The position numbers were made by a program, and so were the translations under genes. 64,000 nt of DNA from assembly GCA_018699935.1 (NCBI GenBank), contig JABISF010000015.1:1-64000 (forward strand). Reading direction: 5' to 3'. This document shows positions 8,972-18,810 of this stretch, piece by piece. The DNA is from Flavobacteriaceae bacterium. GTDB lineage: Bacteria > Bacteroidota > Bacteroidia > Flavobacteriales > Flavobacteriaceae. Positions within the stretch are counted from its first letter, which is position 1. Every line of letters begins with the position of its first letter. The notes under the pieces were generated by a model. It saw nothing but the letters and a program-made list of their open reading frames with translations. It ran no database searches and was not told the DNA's origin.

Positions 8972-10479
8972 CTTTTCTCTCCCTAAAAAAAACCAGCCTT
9001 ATTATTGGATTGACAGGATTGCTGCTACTGCTAAGTGCTTTGGGTTTTGAGTACAGTAATCCGGAATTGTTTCTCAGCAGTAGTCTGATCCTCATTGCTG
9101 CCGGCAGCTTATTTTATTTCGCCTCCCTCTATGGCAACCAACTTTCAGGAATTAAAAATAATCAAGTATGGTTTCATGCACTCAGTTCGAGAGGTGATTG
9201 GGGATGGCTGTTAGGCCTGGTGCTCACCGGTTTTTATGTTGCTATTTATTGGTTCCCGGAGGTGTTGGGATATTCGCAGGAAGGAAGCAGTGGTTTGGTT
9301 CAACTTTTTGATCCTTTGAGTTATTTGTTAAACGGAAAACCTGCCACTCAATGGTTTCTTTATGGCAGTTTGTACACTTTTGCTATTTTACTTTTTGGTG
9401 TAAAATTTATATGGAAATACCGACACAATCGTTATCAAATCATACGCACACTATCGGTTATGTTTTTCCAATTTGGATTTGCATTTATGATTCCTGAGCT
9501 CCTAAGCAAGCTAAATCCCGAGCTCGATTATTTTGCTAAAGACCTCAAAAACATGTGGCCATTAAATTATTATTTTTTAGATGAGTGGCACCTTACCAAT
9601 CTTTTGAATGGAGGAAATTTGGGAATGTTTTTTCTGATTTTCGGTTTGGCACTTATTTTTGTGATCTCGCCAATATTGACCTATTTCTACGGCAAGCGTT
9701 GGTACTGCTCGTGGGTCTGTGGCTGTGGCGCTTTGGCAGAAACTGCAGGGGATCCATTTCGTCAATTGTCCAGTAAAAAAATAAGCGTTTGGAAGTTTGA
9801 ACGTTGGATGATCCATGCCGTTTTAGTGTTTGTTTTTATCACCACCATTGCCACCGTTTGGTCTTTTCTATCGGCGCATCCGAATCAAAGTTTCATGACT
9901 AAAGAACAATTTATTATTGGTGTAGTTGTGTTTTTAATCCTCATCATGGCTACGCTCTTTTATTGGAAACGCAATGGCTTTGATAAAGATGCTCGCTATG
10001 GTTTGTTGAGTATCGGAATCATCATCATTGCAATTCTCAGTGTTCACCTTTTCTCTGGCAAGGATCACATCTTATTTTTTCCGAGTTATAAATTTCAACA
10101 ATGGTATGGCTTTGGTATTGGAGCCGCCTTTTCGGGCGTATTGGGCGTTGGGTTTTATCCTATTTTAGGGAGCCGTGTTTGGTGTCGTTTTGGCTGCCCA
10201 ATGGCAGCTTTGTTAGGAATGCAACAACGTTTATTGTCTCGGTTTAGAATCACCACCAATGGAGGACAATGTATTTCCTGCGGCAATTGTTCTACGTATT
10301 GTGAAATGGGAATCGACGTTCGTGCCTATGCCCAACGTGGTGAAAACATTGTTCGTTCTTCCTGTGTGGGTTGTGGTGTTTGTTCGGCAGTATGTCCAAG
10401 AGGGGTTTTAAAACTTGAAAACGATACTATGGAAAATCGAATCACCGATGTCCCCTACCCTCTGGGAAATAAACTTTAA
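8968..10479 (+). CDS. Membrane 4Fe-4S binding protein, NapH/NosR/CcoG-like
   Basis: Multiple TM segments, WYCSWVCGCGALAE, VWCRFGCPMAALLG, two ferredoxin motifs CISCGNCSTYCEMG and CVGCGVCSAVCPRG; ATGA overlap with upstream FAD gene. Confidence 0.9.
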   Translation: MTFLSLKKTSLIIGLTGLLLLLSALGFEYSNPELFLSSSLILIAAGSLFYFASLYGNQLSGIKNNQVWFHALSSRGDWGWLLGLVLTGFYVAIYWFPEVLGYSQEGSSGLVQLFDPLSYLLNGKPATQWFLYGSLYTFAILLFGVKFIWKYRHNRYQIIRTLSVMFFQFGFAFMIPELLSKLNPELDYFAKDLKNMWPLNYYFLDEWHLTNLLNGGNLGMFFLIFGLALIFVISPILTYFYGKRWYCSWVCGCGALAETAGDPFRQLSSKKISVWKFERWMIHAVLVFVFITTIATVWSFLSAHPNQSFMTKEQFIIGVVVFLILIMATLFYWKRNGFDKDARYGLLSIGIIIIAILSVHLFSGKDHILFFPSYKFQQWYGFGIGAAFSGVLGVGFYPILGSRVWCRFGCPMAALLGMQQRLLSRFRITTNGGQCISCGNCSTYCEMGIDVRAYAQRGENIVRSSCVGCGVCSAVCPRGVLKLENDTMENRITDVPYPLGNKL

Positions 10480-10520
10480 AATTTCTAATCCACCCATTAA
10501 TTCCTTCGTATCTTTCATCG

Positions 10521-11225
10521 ATGCAATTAAAAAATGCTCCGAAAATCGCCGTTATTATTCCCGTTTTTAACGAGGCGCAATCCATTGAAAAGGTCATTCG
10601 TGCGCTTCCCTCGGAAGCCCAGGTTATTGTGGTAGACAATGGCTCCACCGACAAGACTTTTCAAAAAGCAACCGCTGCAGGAGCTACCGTTTTGAAAGAG
10701 GCGAAGAAAGGCTATGGTCACGCTTGTTTGAAAGGAATCGCTTCACTTCAAAAAAACCCTCCCGAAATCCTCGTTTTTCTCGATGGAGATTTTTCGGATT
10801 ATCCCGAAGATTTACCAACTATCATTGCCCCCATTTTGAATCAACAAGCAGATTTTGTTGTGGGTGCCCGCACGGCAGTACTGCGGGAAAAAGGCGCCCT
10901 AACTCCCCAACAGATTTTTGGCAATGGTTTGGCTTGTTGGTTGATGCGTTTGCTTTACAAAAGCAGATTTACCGATTTAGGTCCGTTCCGAGCCATACGC
11001 TGGGAAGTACTGGATTCGTTAGAGATGAAAGACAAAACCTATGGATGGACCATAGAAATGCAACTTAAAGTATTGCGAAGAAAAATCCCTTATCTTGAAG
11101 TCCCTGTTCGCTACCGAAAACGCATTGGTGTTTCTAAAGTTTCGGGAACATTAATAGGTACTTTGATGGCGGGTTATAAAATTTTAGGATGGATTGGAAC
11201 TTTTTATTTTTCAAAATGGAAATGA
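10521..11225 (+). CDS. Glycosyltransferase family 2 (DPM/DPG-synthase-like)
   Basis: IAVIIPVFNEAQSIEKVI, VVDNGSTDKT, FLDGDFSDYPED. Confidence 0.9.
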   Translation: MQLKNAPKIAVIIPVFNEAQSIEKVIRALPSEAQVIVVDNGSTDKTFQKATAAGATVLKEAKKGYGHACLKGIASLQKNPPEILVFLDGDFSDYPEDLPTIIAPILNQQADFVVGARTAVLREKGALTPQQIFGNGLACWLMRLLYKSRFTDLGPFRAIRWEVLDSLEMKDKTYGWTIEMQLKVLRRKIPYLEVPVRYRKRIGVSKVSGTLIGTLMAGYKILGWIGTFYFSKWK

Positions 11226-12712
11226 CAACGGACCGTTTTATCGATTTTTTTGCAATCCTTATCATCGGGGTGTACACCTTTTGTTTGTTGGCCATTTTTC
11301 TTTTTAGCCTGACCTATCTTAATATGTTGCGGCATTATATACGCTATCAAAAAAACCAGAAAAAACCACTACCCAAGCTTGACAAAGAGCAACTTCCTGC
11401 GGTCACTGTTCAACTGCCCTTATACAATGAACTGTATGTGGTTGAAAGGCTGTTGCACTGTATTGCTCAACTGGATTATCCTCCAGAAAAGCTTCAAATT
11501 CAAGTCTTGGATGATTCCACCGATGAGTCCTTGATCGTTACCCAAAAACTCGTGGCTGACCTAAAAAAAAGCGGGATTCTTATCGATCATATCGTACGAA
11601 AGGATCGGGTGGGATTTAAAGCAGGAGCCCTCAAAGAGGGACTAAAAACAGCCACCGGTACATACATCGCTATCTTCGATGCCGATTTTCTTCCGGACCC
11701 TTCTTGGCTGCTGAAAACCATTCCCCATTTTAACGATCCCAAGGTGGGGCTTATCCAAACCCGCTGGGGACATCTCAACCGCTCTGACAGCATCCTTACC
11801 CAAGCACAAGCTTTTGCGCTGGATACACATTTCACCCTGGAACAAGTGGGAAGGAATTTGCAAAATCACTTTATCAACTTCAACGGTACTACTGGAGTTT
11901 GGAGAAAAAGCTGCATCATTGATGCCGGCAATTGGAATGGTGACACCCTAACCGAAGACTTAGATTTAAGCTATCGGGCACAACTAAAAAAGTGGAAATT
12001 TGTGTATTTGGAAGATGTGGTTACTCCTGCGGAACTTCCCGTGGTGATCAGCGCCGTGCGTTCACAACAATTCCGATGGAATAAGGGCGGTGCTGAAAAT
12101 TTCCAAAAATCCATTCGAAACGTTTTAAAATCTAAAAATATCTCCCTCAGCACCAAATGGAATGCCACCATGCACCTGCTCAACAGTTCCATGTTTTTGG
12201 CTGTTTTTTTAGTGGCGCTGCTCAGTGTCCCGCTGCTTTTCATTAAAGTGCAATGGCCTATCTTTTCGATTTATCTGAACTTGTTGGGTTTATTCATCAT
12301 CAGCACACTAATCTTTTTTAGCTGTTATTGGGTGGTGCACAAAAAATTTTATGGGGGTGGGATGGGTTCTTTTTTCCGATATATACCACGCTTTTTGTTT
12401 TTTTACAGCATTGCCATTGGACTGTCTTTCCACAATACGATAGCTATTTTGGAGGGGCATTGGGGCAAGAAAACTCCTTTTATTCGCACCCCAAAATTCA
12501 GTGAACAAACGCTCAAAAATTGGAAGAAGAATAAATACCTCCTCAAAAATTTTTCAGCGTTCACCATCGCCGAACTGCTATTGACGGGCTATTTCCTGTT
12601 TGGACTTATCGCCTCTGTGTTCTTGGGAGAGATCAATCTGTTTGGGCTTTTCCCATTTTACCTTATGCTCACTTTTGGTTTTGGCTACGTCAGCTATCAA
12701 GGGCTTAAATGA
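11216..12712 (+). CDS. Membrane glycosyltransferase family 2 (cellulose-synthase-like)
   Basis: VTVQLPLYNELYVVERLL, VLDDSTDES, IFDADFLPDPSWL, QQFRWNKGGAEN; C-terminal TM segments; ATG at 11216 preferred. Confidence 0.9.
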   Translation: MEMTTDRFIDFFAILIIGVYTFCLLAIFLFSLTYLNMLRHYIRYQKNQKKPLPKLDKEQLPAVTVQLPLYNELYVVERLLHCIAQLDYPPEKLQIQVLDDSTDESLIVTQKLVADLKKSGILIDHIVRKDRVGFKAGALKEGLKTATGTYIAIFDADFLPDPSWLLKTIPHFNDPKVGLIQTRWGHLNRSDSILTQAQAFALDTHFTLEQVGRNLQNHFINFNGTTGVWRKSCIIDAGNWNGDTLTEDLDLSYRAQLKKWKFVYLEDVVTPAELPVVISAVRSQQFRWNKGGAENFQKSIRNVLKSKNISLSTKWNATMHLLNSSMFLAVFLVALLSVPLLFIKVQWPIFSIYLNLLGLFIISTLIFFSCYWVVHKKFYGGGMGSFFRYIPRFLFFYSIAIGLSFHNTIAILEGHWGKKTPFIRTPKFSEQTLKNWKKNKYLLKNFSAFTIAELLLTGYFLFGLIASVFLGEINLFGLFPFYLMLTFGFGYVSYQGLK

Positions 12713-14080
12713 TTGCATATGGGAACCCAAAAATTACTTGTCGGTTTTGGACTTTTCTTATCCGTATTCGCCTATTCAATTTTGAGCTACACCTTGGTTC
12801 GGAGTCAAACGCTGGAGCTATTTAGTGTTTATTCCGGACTTTTTTTGCTTTGCTATTTCCTTCTTCGAAATCTCAGCGGATTACGTATGCTACTCCTTTT
12901 TGGTCTGTTATTACGGCTGGTTTTTTTGTGGAGTCTTCCGCATTTATCCCAAGATTTCTATCGTTTTCTGTGGGATGGAAATATACAGTGGATGGGCATC
13001 AATCCCTACATCCACACCCCCAATCGCTTGATCGAATTGATCCAATTTCCACAATCTCAAGTCCTTTTTGAAGGTATGGGAAGTTTAAGCCAAGGACATT
13101 TTTCCAACTATCCTCCACTCAGTCAGTGGATTTATAAAGCAGCAACCTTAGTGCATTTTGACAATCTCCTTAGCTCGGTAAATGTGTTGCGTGTTTTTAT
13201 TTTATTAGGAGATTTAATGGTGTTTATTTTTGGTAGTCGTTTGCTGAAAATATTGGGAAAAAGTCCCCAATATATAGGTTGGTATTTCTTAAATCCTATA
13301 GTAATCATTGAGCTTTTTGGCAACCTACATGCAGAAGGCATCATGTTGGGACTCACTTTGATGGGGGCATATTTTATTTTTAAAAACAAACTTGTTTGGG
13401 GAAGTGCTATGCTGAGTCTTGCCATTGCTGCCAAACTCCTTCCGCTGCTGATACTACCTGTTTTTTTTAAGTTTCTTGGCTGGAAAAAAGGCTTACAAAT
13501 GTCTGCTTGGATACTGCTTTTTAGCGGCCTTCTTTGGTTTCCTTTTTGGGAAAAACAAATGCTTGAGAATTATATGGTCACCCTACGATTGTGGTTCAAT
13601 CGCTTTGAGTTTAATGGAAGTCTCTATTATATGGTCCGTGCTTTGGGCTATGAAATCAAAGGCTATAACATCATCCGCACCCTTGGAAAATTCACGCCAT
13701 TCCTCACCCTAGGTTGGGTGTTTGTTTTTAGCTTTTTAAGAAAAAATAGGACCGCAAATGAAGTATTAAAAAGCAGCTTATGGCTGTTGAGCATTTATTT
13801 TTTTAGTGCCACCACAGTGCATCCCTGGTATGTAATCACACTTGTCGGACTGGGAATCATGACCGGATATCTTTATCCCATATTGTGGAGTTTTACCGTT
13901 TTTTGGAGCTATTCTGCTTATGGAGCACAAGCCTTTGAAGAACAAACGCTATGGCTGTTTCTAGAATATCTTCCAGTATACGCTTGCTTTGGATATGAGG
14001 TGTTTAAAAAACCGCTATTGCAGCATTTTCAAGAAGCTCACTTCTTTTACCGTCAGTCTGCGCCACGTTCCTCTGGGTAG
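12713..14080 (+). CDS. Integral membrane glycosyltransferase (polyprenol-phosphate-mannose-dependent mannosyltransferase-like)
   Basis: Many TM helices with DFYRFLWDGNIQWMGINPY loop typical of GT-C mannosyltransferase-like proteins; start could be ATG 12719. Confidence 0.8.
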   Translation: MHMGTQKLLVGFGLFLSVFAYSILSYTLVRSQTLELFSVYSGLFLLCYFLLRNLSGLRMLLLFGLLLRLVFLWSLPHLSQDFYRFLWDGNIQWMGINPYIHTPNRLIELIQFPQSQVLFEGMGSLSQGHFSNYPPLSQWIYKAATLVHFDNLLSSVNVLRVFILLGDLMVFIFGSRLLKILGKSPQYIGWYFLNPIVIIELFGNLHAEGIMLGLTLMGAYFIFKNKLVWGSAMLSLAIAAKLLPLLILPVFFKFLGWKKGLQMSAWILLFSGLLWFPFWEKQMLENYMVTLRLWFNRFEFNGSLYYMVRALGYEIKGYNIIRTLGKFTPFLTLGWVFVFSFLRKNRTANEVLKSSLWLLSIYFFSATTVHPWYVITLVGLGIMTGYLYPILWSFTVFWSYSAYGAQAFEEQTLWLFLEYLPVYACFGYEVFKKPLLQHFQEAHFFYRQSAPRSSG

Positions 14081-14779
14081 TTCTTTTTTGGTCAATCCGC
14101 CAATCACCACTCGATCTACTTGGAGTACTTTTCGGTCTACAGACGCAAAAAGCTTTACCAAAATCGCTGGGTTCAAACCGTCCACTTCTACACCAATTTC
14201 GTTTTTCGATTTACCTTCGATGTGGCTGATTCCCGCAATTTTGTATTCCTTATCAAAAACACGAACACCTTCTTTGAGCTTTTTCAATGAATCCGTGTCA
14301 ATGTTTTTATCCAAGATGACCTTATAAATCATTCGCAATGCTTTGGCTTGACTGATTTTTTTTCGCAATTCCGCATCGTTGGTCAACAGCAGCAAACCAG
14401 TCATGGGTCGACCCATGTCACCCACTGGGGGAACTTTTTGGCGGAACGTTCCGCGAATTAATTCTTGAACTGATTTTTTGATGACCCCCCCTTGGGCTGT
14501 GGCAACAAATCCTTTTGGCTTGTTGAGTAACAAATAAATGGGTGGATTTTGTTCAATTTTCTGTCCGTCAAATTTCACCAAATCGGTGGGCTTGACTTGA
14601 AATCCCATTTCGGTAATGATCTTTCCATTGACTTGAACCAATCCCATTTCAATATGACTATCGGCTTCCCGACGGGAACACAAGCCCGAATTGGATAAAA
14701 ATTTATTCAGTCGTATGGTTTCGGATTCCTTTATATAGGGGACTTTTTTATTATAAGAAGTGCTGTACTTTTTTTCCAT
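14015..14779 (-). CDS. rluF: 23S rRNA pseudouridine synthase RluF-like
   Basis: S4 domain (IRLNKFLSNSGLCSRREADSHIEMGLVQVNG), YLLLNKPKGFVAT, VGDMGRPMTGLLLLTND. Confidence 0.88.
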   Translation of the reverse strand: MEKKYSTSYNKKVPYIKESETIRLNKFLSNSGLCSRREADSHIEMGLVQVNGKIITEMGFQVKPTDLVKFDGQKIEQNPPIYLLLNKPKGFVATAQGGVIKKSVQELIRGTFRQKVPPVGDMGRPMTGLLLLTNDAELRKKISQAKALRMIYKVILDKNIDTDSLKKLKEGVRVFDKEYKIAGISHIEGKSKNEIGVEVDGLNPAILVKLFASVDRKVLQVDRVVIGGLTKKELPRGTWRRLTVKEVSFLKMLQ

Positions 14780-14797
14780 TTAAATGATTGTTTGCTC

Positions 14798-15688
14798 TTA
14801 AAAACCGTGCTTGTACATAAAGGCGATACACAACACCCCTACCAAAATCCAAAATTTTAAAAGATTGTGGAGCCAAAGGTACATCTTTTGTCCATTTGCA
14901 CGCCATAATAGCACTAAAAGCAATGCCAAGAAAGGAAGACTTAAATCGAAGTACAATTGCATTCCTCCCGCAGAAGAATGATGGAGTAAATAGATGGGAA
15001 TCAAACAACTGGCAATGATGGTTGTAATGATCCATTTGGTAAGCTTGGCACTGAAGACCGAAGGAAGGGTTTGGTATTGCTGAATCATGTCCCCTTTTAA
15101 ATTTTCTAAATCCTTTACAATGTCGCGAATAAGCAACAATAAAAACAAATACAACGCATGGTAAAAAATATCTACTTCAAAGTTTTTAAAATAAAAAGTG
15201 ATGATCCAAAAGGGCAAAATGGTCAGTAACACAGAAAAAAGATTACTCAGCCAAAACCACCTTTTGATATAACTACTATAGAGCCAAATGGAAAAAATAT
15301 ACAGGGAAAAAAGCAGTACGGCTTTGAAAGAAATTACACTGGCAAAAAAAAGGACTGCGATGTTGAGCAAAAGATATAAGACCAATTGGGACTGCTGAGA
15401 AACCAAATGTTCTAATAAAAATTTTCTAGGTCGATTGATTTGATCTTTGGCAGCATCAAAAAAATTGTTGATGATATAGCCGGAAGCAGAAGTCAACGCA
15501 CTGGCCAACACCAAACAAAAAAAAGAGCCATCCAACAACAAGTCCATCCAACGAAGGTCGGGTGCCAAGATATAGCGTGCCGTGAGATATAATGCGGCAA
15601 CAAGGACAATGATATTATATCCTCTTATGACACTAAAAAGACTTACTAAACGAAGGAGATTTTTTTGATGTTTTTTGTTGAAAAGCAT
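14798..15688 (-). CDS. UbiA-family prenyltransferase, geranylgeranylglycerol-phosphate geranylgeranyltransferase-like
   Basis: NNFFDAAKDQINRP and RDIVKDLENLKGD Asp-rich motifs; multi-TM. Confidence 0.85.
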   Translation of the reverse strand: MLFNKKHQKNLLRLVSLFSVIRGYNIIVLVAALYLTARYILAPDLRWMDLLLDGSFFCLVLASALTSASGYIINNFFDAAKDQINRPRKFLLEHLVSQQSQLVLYLLLNIAVLFFASVISFKAVLLFSLYIFSIWLYSSYIKRWFWLSNLFSVLLTILPFWIITFYFKNFEVDIFYHALYLFLLLLIRDIVKDLENLKGDMIQQYQTLPSVFSAKLTKWIITTIIASCLIPIYLLHHSSAGGMQLYFDLSLPFLALLLVLLWRANGQKMYLWLHNLLKFWILVGVLCIAFMYKHGF

Positions 15689-15697
15689 GTCGCTCTT

Positions 15698-16627
15698 CTA
15701 AAAATGATAGACCACTTCCAAAGGATATTCCTTTAGCGAAGCTTTGGCTTTTTCAAAGTCTTTGGCAAAACCTAAAATAAAACCTCCACCGCCGGATCCA
15801 CAGAGTTTGAGATAATAATCGTTGGTTTCAATTCCTTTTTTCCACAATTCATGGAAATTTTTTGGAATCATCGGATGAAAGTTTTTGAGCACCAAAGTGG
15901 AGAGTTTTTTCATATTCCCAAAAAGGGATTTGATATTTCCTTTTAAGAAATCATCTACACAGAGGTCGGTATATTTGATAAAATCTTCCCGCATCATTGT
16001 ACTGAAAGCTTCTTGTTTCATATTCTCTAAAAAAATAGAAACCATGGGAGCCGTTTCGCCCACAATACCACTGTCCAAAAGAAACACGGCTCCTTTCCCC
16101 TCGGGATTTTGAGAAGGAATACCCGTGGTTTGAATGTCTTCTTGGGACTGAATTAATATGGGTAAACTCAAATAACTGTTCAAGGGGTCAAGCCCTGATG
16201 ATTTTCCATGGAAAAAAGATTCCATTTGAGAAAAAATGGTTTTGAGTTGTTGAAGCTTTTCTTTGGTAAGGTTTTCAAGCACCGTAATCTTTTGGGTAGC
16301 ATACTGATCGTATATGGATGCCACCAAAGCCCCGCTACTCCCCACTCCATAGCCTTGGGGAATACTGCTGTCAAAATACATTTGCTGGTCGAGGTCGGCT
16401 TGTAATTGCACCCAATCAAATTGGACCACCGTGGAGTCTAGCGTTTTGAGATAGGTGACAAAAGCTTGGAGTTGATTGTGTGATTTTTCGTACTCTTTTG
16501 ACTTTTCTTGCGGAATTTTGAGTGCTCCGCGATAGAAATTGTAGGGGATCGAGAGACCTTTGGAATCCTTTATAATTCCATATTCACCAAACAACAGGAT
16601 TTTCGCAAAAAACAATGCCCCTTTCAT
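15698..16627 (-). CDS. GHMP kinase, mevalonate kinase-like
   Basis: KILLFGEYGIIKDSKGLSIP, PQGYGVGSSGALVAS, KLCGSGGGGFILGF; adjacent to mvaD; ATG at 16627 preferred over 16696. Confidence 0.9.
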   Translation of the reverse strand: MKGALFFAKILLFGEYGIIKDSKGLSIPYNFYRGALKIPQEKSKEYEKSHNQLQAFVTYLKTLDSTVVQFDWVQLQADLDQQMYFDSSIPQGYGVGSSGALVASIYDQYATQKITVLENLTKEKLQQLKTIFSQMESFFHGKSSGLDPLNSYLSLPILIQSQEDIQTTGIPSQNPEGKGAVFLLDSGIVGETAPMVSIFLENMKQEAFSTMMREDFIKYTDLCVDDFLKGNIKSLFGNMKKLSTLVLKNFHPMIPKNFHELWKKGIETNDYYLKLCGSGGGGFILGFAKDFEKAKASLKEYPLEVVYHF

Positions 16628-16638
16628 AGTTTTCAAAT

Positions 16639-17709
16639 TTAAACTTTTTTGACACCACTGCCAACTTCGTCCAAAATATATTGCCCGGATTGACAAAACA
16701 CGCTCAACTCGCGAGCAATAAAATCATTGACTTTTTCTTTTTCTGCTTTCGGATAGAGTAAATGAACATTCGCCCCGGCATCCAGAGTAAAACAAAGCGC
16801 TGACGTATTTGCTTTTCTATATTCCCACACTTTATGGATCACGGCAAGTGTATTGGGGTGCATTAAAATAAAATAGGGTTGCGAAGTCATCATCATAGCG
16901 TGTAGCGTGAGGGCTTCTGATTCCACAACACGAATGAATTGCTCCACCGCTCCCGTTTCTATGGCGCGTTTAAGTAGTGCTAACTGTTGATGCGCTTGCT
17001 CAAAACGACGTTCCGCAAACGGATGCCCTTCCATCAAGGCATGCCCTTGCGAACTGGAAACAACTTTGGTTCCCTTGTCAATGAGCAATACCGCATCCTG
17101 ATAATCTTGAAAACTGGGGTGAACCGATGTCGAAATGGGATGCGCAAATAAATCTGAACTCTCCGGAATGGAGGGTGTCTCCCCCCATACACACAAAGGT
17201 CCTTGAACACTTCTTGCAGCACTGCCCGAACCCAGTCGAGCCAAAAAAGAGGCTTTCTGATAAAAATAGCTCTCCGAAATAGCGGCTCCCCCTTGTCGCT
17301 CAAGATCCATCAAGCCAATGGACAAGGCTGCCATGGCAGAGGCTGATGAGGCAATTCCACTACTGTGCGGAAAGGAATTACTGCTTTTTATATTTAAATG
17401 ATGCTGTTTTAACCAGGGTTGAAAAGGTATAATTCGCTGGAAAAACTGATCGATTTTGGGGTGAAATTCCGGTGCTGCCTGGCCTTCAAATTCAAAAGAA
17501 AAACTCAACCTTCCACTTGAATTGGGCTGACAATCGATGGTAGTGGTGGTCACACATTGATTCAGCGTAAAACTTAAAGAAGGATTTTTAGGAAGTTGTT
17601 CCCCATATTTCCCCCAATATTTGATCAACGCAATATTGCTGGGGGCTTGCCAAGTTACTTCTTGGTGCAACTCAAAAGAGGCTGCTGATATAAAATCTTC
17701 CAGTTTCAT
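16639..17709 (-). CDS. mvaD: Diphosphomevalonate decarboxylase
   Basis: APSNIALIKYWGKYGEQLPKNPSLSFTL, SSNSFPHSSGIASSASAMAAL, TLDAGANVHLLY; ATG at 17709. Confidence 0.95.
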   Translation of the reverse strand: MKLEDFISAASFELHQEVTWQAPSNIALIKYWGKYGEQLPKNPSLSFTLNQCVTTTTIDCQPNSSGRLSFSFEFEGQAAPEFHPKIDQFFQRIIPFQPWLKQHHLNIKSSNSFPHSSGIASSASAMAALSIGLMDLERQGGAAISESYFYQKASFLARLGSGSAARSVQGPLCVWGETPSIPESSDLFAHPISTSVHPSFQDYQDAVLLIDKGTKVVSSSQGHALMEGHPFAERRFEQAHQQLALLKRAIETGAVEQFIRVVESEALTLHAMMMTSQPYFILMHPNTLAVIHKVWEYRKANTSALCFTLDAGANVHLLYPKAEKEKVNDFIARELSVFCQSGQYILDEVGSGVKKV

Positions 17710-17793
17710 GAGTGGCAAAGGTAGGATATTCCTCAACAATCTTATAAAAAAGGATATGGCGAAATCGAAATTTTACATTAGATTTACCTTAGT

Positions 17794-18273
17794 ATGAAAA
17801 CCAAAGATCGCATTCTTCCCATTGTCTCCTTTGTCCTACTCTGTTTGGGAATCGGATGGTTGTCCAGCATGGTCACTCGAATCGCTGTGGTGGAATGGTA
17901 TGCCGATTTGGAAAAACCCTTTTTTTCGCCTCCCAATCAACTTTTTGCGCCTGTATGGCTCGTGCTTTATGTTTTAATGGGGTGGGCGGCCGGAAGAGTT
18001 TGGTTTTATGGAAAACACCATCGTTGGGGAAAAACAGCCCTGTATCATTTTGGCGCACAATTAATTTTTAACGGCTTGTGGTCTTTGGTCTTCTTCGGTT
18101 TGCATTCGCCACTGTTGGGATTGATCGTTATCGCAATCTTGTGGATATTGATTGAGCGCTGTATTTTTTGGTTTCGTTTGGTGGATCATAAATCGGCCTA
18201 TTTACTTTACCCCTATTTGATTTGGGTCAGTTTTGCCACTTTGTTGAATGCCGCAATTTTGTATTTGAATTAA
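17794..18273 (+). CDS. TspO/MBR family protein
   Basis: WYADLEKPFFSPPNQLFAPVWLVLYVLMGWAAGRVW signature. Confidence 0.93.
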   Translation: MKTKDRILPIVSFVLLCLGIGWLSSMVTRIAVVEWYADLEKPFFSPPNQLFAPVWLVLYVLMGWAAGRVWFYGKHHRWGKTALYHFGAQLIFNGLWSLVFFGLHSPLLGLIVIAILWILIERCIFWFRLVDHKSAYLLYPYLIWVSFATLLNAAILYLN

Positions 18274-18340
18274 TTTTCTTGTCCCAGGCATTGATAATTA
18301 GCTAATATTTAGTAGCTTAGACCAACTCAAATCTTATCTT

Positions 18341-18760
18341 ATGTTTACAAAAGCTACCCTTTTAGGAACCCTCGTAGGTGGAATTGTCATGAATTTACTC
18401 GGTTGGGTATTTTATGAATATGCTGCCGCTTCATTCTTTGAAGCGCATACTTTAACAGCAATGGATACCCAAATGGATCCCGTCTATATTACTTTAGGGG
18501 CTCTCATTATTGCTTTTGCCATGTCCAATATTTATAAACGTTATACCTCCCATTACGGCGTAGGAAGCGGATTTAAATTTGGGGTTTGGATTGGAGTCCT
18601 GTTTGGCTTTGGAATGGGATTGGTCATGTATGGTACCGCCCAATGGATGGATATTACCGCCACCATCGTGGATAATCTCTGGGCTCTGTTGTATTACGGA
18701 ATCACCGGCGCCTCCATCGGTTGGGTTTTCAGCAAAACCCATTCTTCAAAAACCGCTTAG
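18341..18760 (+). CDS. Hypothetical membrane protein (DUF1761-like)
   Basis: 139 aa with four hydrophobic segments. Confidence 0.7.
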   Translation: MFTKATLLGTLVGGIVMNLLGWVFYEYAAASFFEAHTLTAMDTQMDPVYITLGALIIAFAMSNIYKRYTSHYGVGSGFKFGVWIGVLFGFGMGLVMYGTAQWMDITATIVDNLWALLYYGITGASIGWVFSKTHSSKTA

Positions 18761-18779
18761 GAGCACTAATTTGTCAACC

Positions 18780-18810
18780 AAAAGCGACTCCAAAAAGGGT
18801 CGCTTTTTTA
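18780..18810. terminator. Bidirectional Rho-independent terminator
   Basis: aaaagcgactccaaaaagggtcgctttttt: AAAGCGAC/GTCGCTTT stem flanked by A- and T-tracts between convergent genes. Confidence 0.8.
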
